DNA from: Symbiodinium natans
Taxonomy: Eukaryota > Sar > Dinophyceae > Suessiales > Symbiodiniaceae
Direction: 5' to 3'
Assembly (NCBI GenBank): GCA_905221605.1
Contig: CAJNDS010002546.1
Span: 202,001 to 266,000, forward strand
DNA length: 64,000 nt
Shown: piece after piece, positions 59,953-64,000 of the stretch
Position numbering within the stretch: the first letter of the stretch is position 1
Layout of the letters: each line of letters begins with the position of its first letter
Made by a program: the position numbers and the translations under genes
The notes under the pieces: model-generated
What the model was told of the DNA's origin: nothing
The model's input: the letters and a program-made list of their open reading frames with translations, nothing else
The model's database searches: none

Positions 59953-60686
59953 CGACCGGCACAACGAGATGGCATTGCTGCCTTGATCGTGCACGTCGCC
60001 AGTGCCACAGGAGGAGGTCGAACGAACCCTAAACCCTAATCCCTAAACTCTGAACCCTGAACTCTGAACCCTAAACCCTAAACCCTAAACCCTAAACCCT
60101 AAACCCTAAACCCTAAACCCTAAGTCCACGGTGGACCTCACCGTGACACGGGATGGTCGGAAAGGCCATCAACAGGAGACGCGCCCAAGGCAAGCTCGAC
60201 AGCACAGGGTTTAGGGTTTAGGGTTTAGGGTTTAGGGTTTAGGGTTTAGGGTTTAGGGTTTAGGGTTTAGGGTTTAGGGTTTAGGGTTTAGGGTTTAGGT
60301 TTAAGGGTTTAGGGTTTAGGGTTTAGGGTTTAGGGTTTAGGGTTTAGGGTTTAGGGTTTAGGGTTTAGGGTTCAGGGTTTAGGGTTCAGGGTTCAGGGTT
60401 TAGGGTTTAAGCCAGAAGATCTGATGGTCGGATTCATGTGTGTGTGCGAGGCTTCGGACGATTTAGGCCCTAAAGCTCCCAGGCATGCAGGCTTAGGCGT
60501 GTTGAACCTAAACCCTAATCCCTAAACCCGAAACCCTAAACCCTAAAAACCCTGCAAACCCCAGACCTTAAACCCTAACCCCTAAGAACCCTGCAAACCC
60601 CAGACCTTAAACCCTAAACCCGAAACCCTAAACCCTAGAGAGACGTGATCCCGGTTTGCCATCTCCCTCGGGCTGTGGTGGTGTGA
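59953..60686 (+). CDS. Four-exon 3' end, 92 codons
   Basis: Exons 59953-60016 (RPAQRDGIAALIVHVASATG, then G), 60125-60208 (HGGPHRDTGWSERPSTGDAP, then KASSTAQ), 60416-60498 (DLMVGFMCVCEASDDLGPKA, then PRHAGLG) and 60639-60686 (RDVIPVCHLPRAVVV, TGA 60684-60686) join in phase. Donors GTCGAA, GTTTAGGG, GTGTTGAA; acceptors TCTGCAG, CCTAAG, AGCCAG, CCCTAG. Intron 2 is the 200-base TTTAGGG tract. Exon 2 is open in a second frame too. Confidence 0.55.
60208..60410. repeat. TTTAGGG tract filling an intron
   Basis: About 28 units with a few TTCAGGG. The intron begins and ends with the repeat itself (GTTTAGGG...TTTAAGCCAG). Confidence 0.97.
60545..60625. repeat. 38-base tandem duplication
   Basis: AAACCCTGCAAACCCCAGAC plus CTTAAACCCTAA occurs twice in a row within decayed CCCTAAA units. 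Confidence 0.8.
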
Positions 60687-60863
60687 AACCAACAGCGCAC
60701 GCTCCTCATCCTCTCCATTCCCTACCGGCTTAGGGTTTGAGGTTTAGGGTTTAGGGTTTGGGGTTTAGGGTTAGGGGTTTAGGGTTTAGGGTTTAGGGTT
60801 TAGGGTTTAGGGTTTAGGGTTTAGGGTTTAGGGTTTAGGGTTTAGGGTTTAGGGTTAGGGCCC

Positions 60864-61402
60864 ATGACGAGGCTGAATGCCCGGAATCTCCTCAACTTCG
60901 AGCGTTACCGGAAGCCGAAGGCAATGCTTGCACTCCAGGGCTTGGGGGTTTTTGGGAAGAAGGGGTTTAGGGTTTTGGGCTGAGGGGTCCCTAAACCCTA
61001 AACCCTAGCACGGGAAGACTAGCAAGCAGGCCGGCGCACCTACTTAAAAAACAAAAACCAAAGACACAAACGTCTCCTCAGGAAGCTTTACTTGTCTAGT
61101 GGCATGGATAAGGTTCCGGTTTTCTGCTCAGAAGTCCAGGTATTAGAGTTGTTGTGTTCCTCACCTGGCAGGCGAAGGACCAGGACAGGACTTGGTGGCG
61201 CAGGCAGTATCAAGCTGCGCGAGCATTGGCTGCGTTGTCCCAGGGGCACCAAGAGCGATGCTACAGCTTGCAGGACTTCCAGGCCGCGATGACGCCATAC
61301 ACTGGTCGCTTGAGTCAGGGATACCTACCCTGGTCAGATTTCGTTCTGCTAGAGGAATCTCTTCCCCGACTGGTGTTGAAGCCGCAGAACACGTCGGCGC
61401 TT
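60864..61402 (+). CDS. Gene 5' part: ATG exon plus two downstream exons
   Basis: Exon 60864-60947: MTRLNARNLLNFERYRKPKA, then MLALQGLG, donor GTTTTTGG. Exon 61082-61112 (after TCCTCAG): KLYLSSGMDK, donor GTTCCG. Exon 61172-61402 (after CACCTGGCAG): 77 codons from AKDQDRTWWRRQYQAARALA to SDFVLLEESLPRLVLKPQNT and SAL, donor GTGAACCC, straight into the repeat. The last two are in phase; the first needs a two-base exon end elsewhere. The 77-codon exon is one of the strongest of the window. Unknown family. Confidence 0.5.
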
Positions 61403-61593
61403 GTGAACCCTAAACCCTAAACCCTGAACCCTGAACCCTAAACCCTAAACCCTAAACCTTAGTGTGTGTACACACCCTGATACCCCAAGCCCTGCGTAGA
61501 CCCTCAAGTTATCCATGGTGCTGGGGTTGGCTATCTGTGTTAGTCGAAAGGAGTTGTGAGGAGAACTGCGAATGCCTAATACATTAACACCTA

Positions 61594-61706
61594 TGGTGAT
61601 TTCTCTAAATTATGGTCCTTTTTGGGATCCTTCTTCTAAGGCGGCCCCTCCTTTTTTGGGGGGGTACCTGTACCCAAAAAGGGACCCTAATTTTGAGAAC
61701 TGACCA
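61594..61706. mobile_element. TIR element, family F4
   Basis: TGGTGATTTCTCTAAATTAT to TTTTGAGAACTGACCA, with GGTCC-TTTTTGGG inner inverted repeats. Confidence 0.7.
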
Positions 61707-61735
61707 TGTGCTAAAGCCTAAACCTTGAGCCTTAC

Positions 61736-61969
61736 ATGGCTCTCAAGCCCATTATCATCCTCAACCAAGTCGCCAGACCTGCAGGTATGGGACGCTCCCG
61801 ACCCTAAGTTGGGCCCTTGTTCTTCGTTCGGGCAGTTTAGGGTTTAGGGTTTAGGGTTTAGGGTTTAGGGTTTAGGGTTTCTTTGATCCCCCTTACTTTA
61901 CGAACTTCAGTGAAAAGAATGATGGCCCAAAGTAGTAGTAAGACATATCCCTCTTCTGGGACCGTTTAA
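61736..61969 (+). CDS. Candidate complete two-exon mini-gene, 35 codons
   Basis: Exon 61736-61784 opens with ATG: MALKPIIILNQVARPA, donor GTATGGG. Exon 61911-61969 (after CGAACTTCAG) continues in phase KRMMAQSSSKTYPSSGTV to TAA 61967-61969. The intron contains a TTTAGGG tract. A hydrophobic start and a Ser/Thr tail. Confidence 0.4.
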
Positions 61970-62111
61970 CAGGACCCAGACCCTAAACGGCCCTAAACCC
62001 TAAACCCTAAACCCTACTATGAACCCATGAACCCACCCTATTCTGAACCCTAAACCCTAAACCCTAAACCCGATTTTTGGGGGCCCCTAGAACTGCATCT
62101 AGTATTACCAG

Positions 62112-62886
62112 GAGAGGCTGCCACCGGATTCGGCCTCAGCTGCGGTAGCAGATTCCGCAGCCGCCGCTTGTCTGAGTTTAGGGTTTAGGGTTTAGAGTTT
62201 AGGGTTTAGGGTTTAGGGTTTAGGGTTTAGGGTTTAGGGTTTAGGGTTTAGGGTTTAGGGTTTAGGGTTTAGGGTTTAGGGGCACCTCAACGAAACCAAG
62301 GGACAGCTCTGGATCCTCATGTGTGCACGGTCATGCGCACACAGAACTTCTATGCATGCTATCTTTCTGATTGTACTCAAGCCTCAGTTCGTACTTTTGG
62401 CCGGGTGGGTGCTGTCTTTTTGTTTTTTAGGTGTCGTTGATTCTTGGGGTTTAGGGTGTTGGGACCCTAAACCCTAAAACCCTAAACCCTAAACCCTAAA
62501 CACCCCTAAGCCCTAAGACCTCCAGAACGATCTCTGCAACATTGGCAAGGTCCTGCTTGACGCAGCCGCACATCCACACTCACTGGATACCAATGCAACC
62601 CAGACATGCTTGGGTTTAGGGTTTAGGGTTGTTTAGGGTTTAGGGTTTAGGATTTAGGGTTTAGGGTTTAGGGTTTAGGGTTTAGGGTTTAGGGTTTAGG
62701 GTTTAGGGTTTAGGGTTTAGGGTTTAGGGTCGTTAGACGGGCTGGGCTCTCCAAAGCCTTAAGAAGCCCTAAACCTTCTATCGGAAACCGTTACAGAGGG
62801 TAGGGGACCATGTTAAGGGCCGATGAACCTACCCCTGGGATTGCAAAGAGTGCCACCTCCTACTACCCGCTTCGCATGCACTTTAA
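62112..62886 (+). CDS. Five-exon 3' end, 103 codons
   Basis: Exons 62112-62175 (ERLPPDSASAAVADSAAAAC, then L), 62301-62404 (TALDPHVCTVMRTQNFYACY, then LSDCTQASVRTFGR), 62431-62448 (VSLILG), 62526-62613 (NDLCNIGKVLLDAAAHPHSL, then DTNATQTCL) and 62849-62886 (CHLLLPASHAL, TAA 62884-62886) join in phase. Intron 2 is only 26 bases (GTGGGTGCTG...TTTTTTAG, with a clear T tract). Introns 1 and 4 are TTTAGGG tracts, intron 4 also holding an F9 remnant. Cys-rich middle, Ala-rich start; unrecognised. Confidence 0.6.
62177..62281. repeat. TTTAGGG tract filling an intron
   Basis: About 15 units; the intron starts GTTTAGGG directly at the exon end. Confidence 0.97.
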
Positions 62887-62961
62887 GGACCCTAAACCCT
62901 AAACCCGAAACCCTAAACCCTAAACCTTGTCTTTTTGGGTTGCTGCATGGGTAGCCTTTAG

Positions 62962-63028
62962 ACTCCTACCCCTAAGGTCGCACCCCGAAGATGGCCCTTA
63001 TGCTATACCTTAAGGATCTTTAGAAAGG
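62962..63028 (+). CDS. Exon with a GC donor
   Basis: After GCCTTTAG reads TPTPKVAPRRWPLCYTLRIF, then RK, followed by GCTTAGGG. Confidence 0.35.
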
Positions 63029-63377
63029 GCTTAGGGTTTAGGGTTTAGGGTTTAGGGGTCCCCAAAACCCAAGGGCACAGCTTTAAGGGTCCGACCCAAG
63101 AAACCCAGAACCCAACAGCTCAAGCCCTTAGCCCTGAACCCTGAACTCGGCCTTCAGCCCACAACCCTAAACCCTAAACCCTAAACCCTAAACCCTAAAC
63201 CCTAAACCCTAAACCCTAAACCCTAAACCCGACACCCCAAGCCCCAAGCCCCAAACCCCAGACCCCACCATAAACCCTAAGTCCTCATCAAAACCCCAAG
63301 CCTTCAACACCTAAACTGCGCCCTAACCCTAAAGCCACCTGCAGACCTCAAAACTAAGCCCAACCTATGGCCCACAG
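63029..63377. other. Gene-less: tracts and decayed units
   Basis: Short TTTAGGG and a CCCTAAA tract (63166-63228) then decayed CCCCAA units. Confidence 0.6.
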
Positions 63378-63413
63378 AAAACAATGGCCTTTTTGCACTC
63401 TGAACCCAACAGG
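63378..63413 (+). CDS. Candidate exon
   Basis: After GGCCCACAG reads KTMAFLHSEPNR, then GTTTAGG. Confidence 0.3.
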
Positions 63414-63777
63414 GTTTAGGTTTTGGGGCTTTGGGCTTGGAGTTTAGGATTTAGGCTTTTGGGGTTCGGGGTGTAAGTTTAGGGTTTAGGGTTCAGGGTT
63501 CAGAGATCAGGGTTTACGGTTTAGGGTTTAGGGTTTGGGGTTTCGGGTTTAGGGTTTTAGGGTTTCGGGTGTCGGCTTTAGGGTTAGGCACCCGTAAATC
63601 CCCTAAACCCTACTCACTGTCTAAACCCTAGCCCTAAACCCTAAGCCCTAAGCCCTACACCCTAAACCCTAAACCCTAAACCCTAAACCCTGAACCCTGA
63701 ACCCTGAACCCTAAACCCTAAACCCTAAACCCTAAACCCTGAACCCTAAACCCTAAACCCGAAACCCTACACGACAG
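63414..63777. other. Gene-less: repeat tracts
   Basis: Decayed TTTAGGG units (63414-63590) turning into a CCCTAAA/CCCTGAA tract (63640-63770). Confidence 0.7.
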
Positions 63778-63841
63778 GGCTTGTGGGAAGAGCCCTTCGG
63801 CGGGCACACCGACCAAAAACCTCGAGGCGCTTGCTTTCAGG
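63778..63841 (+). CDS. Exon, unknown protein
   Basis: After CACGACAG reads GLWEEPFGGHTDQKPRGACF, then Q, donor GTTTGGG. Confidence 0.4.
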
Positions 63842-64000
63842 GTTTGGGTTTAGGGTTTAGGGTTTAGGGTTTAGGGTTTAGGGTTTAGGGTTTAGGGTTT
63901 AGGGTTTAGGGTTTAGGGTTTAGGGTTTGGTAGTTCTGGGAATCCTAAGCCCTAAGCCCCCCCCCCCCCCCCCCCCCCCCCACACACACACACCCCAAAA
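63842..64000. repeat. TTTAGGG tract, C run and CA repeat at the window end
   Basis: TTTAGGG (63846-63928), then about 23 C residues (63958-63980) and (CA)n. Confidence 0.95.

Larger units (their letters stand above)
1..64000. repeat. Interspersed TTTAGGG/CCCTAAA tracts over the whole window
   Basis: Tracts of 2 to about 30 copies of the 7-base unit occur every few hundred bases, in both orientations, mixed with one-base variants (TTTGGGG, TTCAGGG, TTCGGGT, CTTAGGG, CCCTGAA, CCCTCAA, CCCTAAG). They separate nearly all islands of unique sequence, and where gene models can be built they fall inside introns. Tracts of opposite orientation often lie within 200 bases of each other, so this is not a chromosome end. 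Confidence 0.97.

Overview
This window looks like nuclear DNA of a dinoflagellate. Three things point there. (1) Hundreds of short TTTAGGG or CCCTAAA tracts (the Arabidopsis-type telomere unit, which dinoflagellates also use) are scattered in both orientations. (2) Short exons are joined by introns that end in AG and begin with GT, GC or GA, a donor mix known from dinoflagellates. (3) An intron-less gene at 16140-17270 matches my memory of a large dinoflagellate family of membrane proteins with a PAS-like domain. There is no sign of bacterial operons, rRNA or CRISPR. Species cannot be told from the sequence alone.

Layout. Two long single-exon genes stand out: the PAS-like membrane protein (16140-17270) and a secreted Thr-rich mucin-like protein (33267-34367). 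Nearly everything else that can be coding is cut into exons of 10-230 bases lying in the islands between telomere-like tracts. Where neighbouring islands could be joined with no change of reading frame I give one gene model and list its exons; 'in phase' below means that the split codons fit across the intron. The best chains are 664-1779 (246 codons), 8459-9339, 10439-11042, 47759-49158 (186 codons, 7 exons), 49928-52808 (306 codons, 12 exons), 59953-60686 and 62112-62886. Most predicted proteins resemble nothing I recognise. Single exons are weaker evidence: a 90-base island is open in a given frame by chance about one time in four, and in GC-rich islands two or three frames are often open. 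All models are on the + strand, but I searched that strand harder for splice sites, so the bias needs a test.

Mobile DNA. At least eight families of short terminal-inverted-repeat (TIR) elements (about 80-250 bases) recur, plus two longer ones (7917-8338 and 17972-18610). Families F8 and F9 sit exactly between exons, with GT at one end and AG at the other, so they behave like introner elements (transposons that are also introns). The telomere-like unit itself contains a GT and an AG on its TTTAGGG strand, and many predicted introns start with GTTTAGGG straight after the exon.

Gene-less stretches are almost wholly telomere-like tracts, their one-base variants, TIR elements, C or G homopolymers and a few AT-rich microsatellites.
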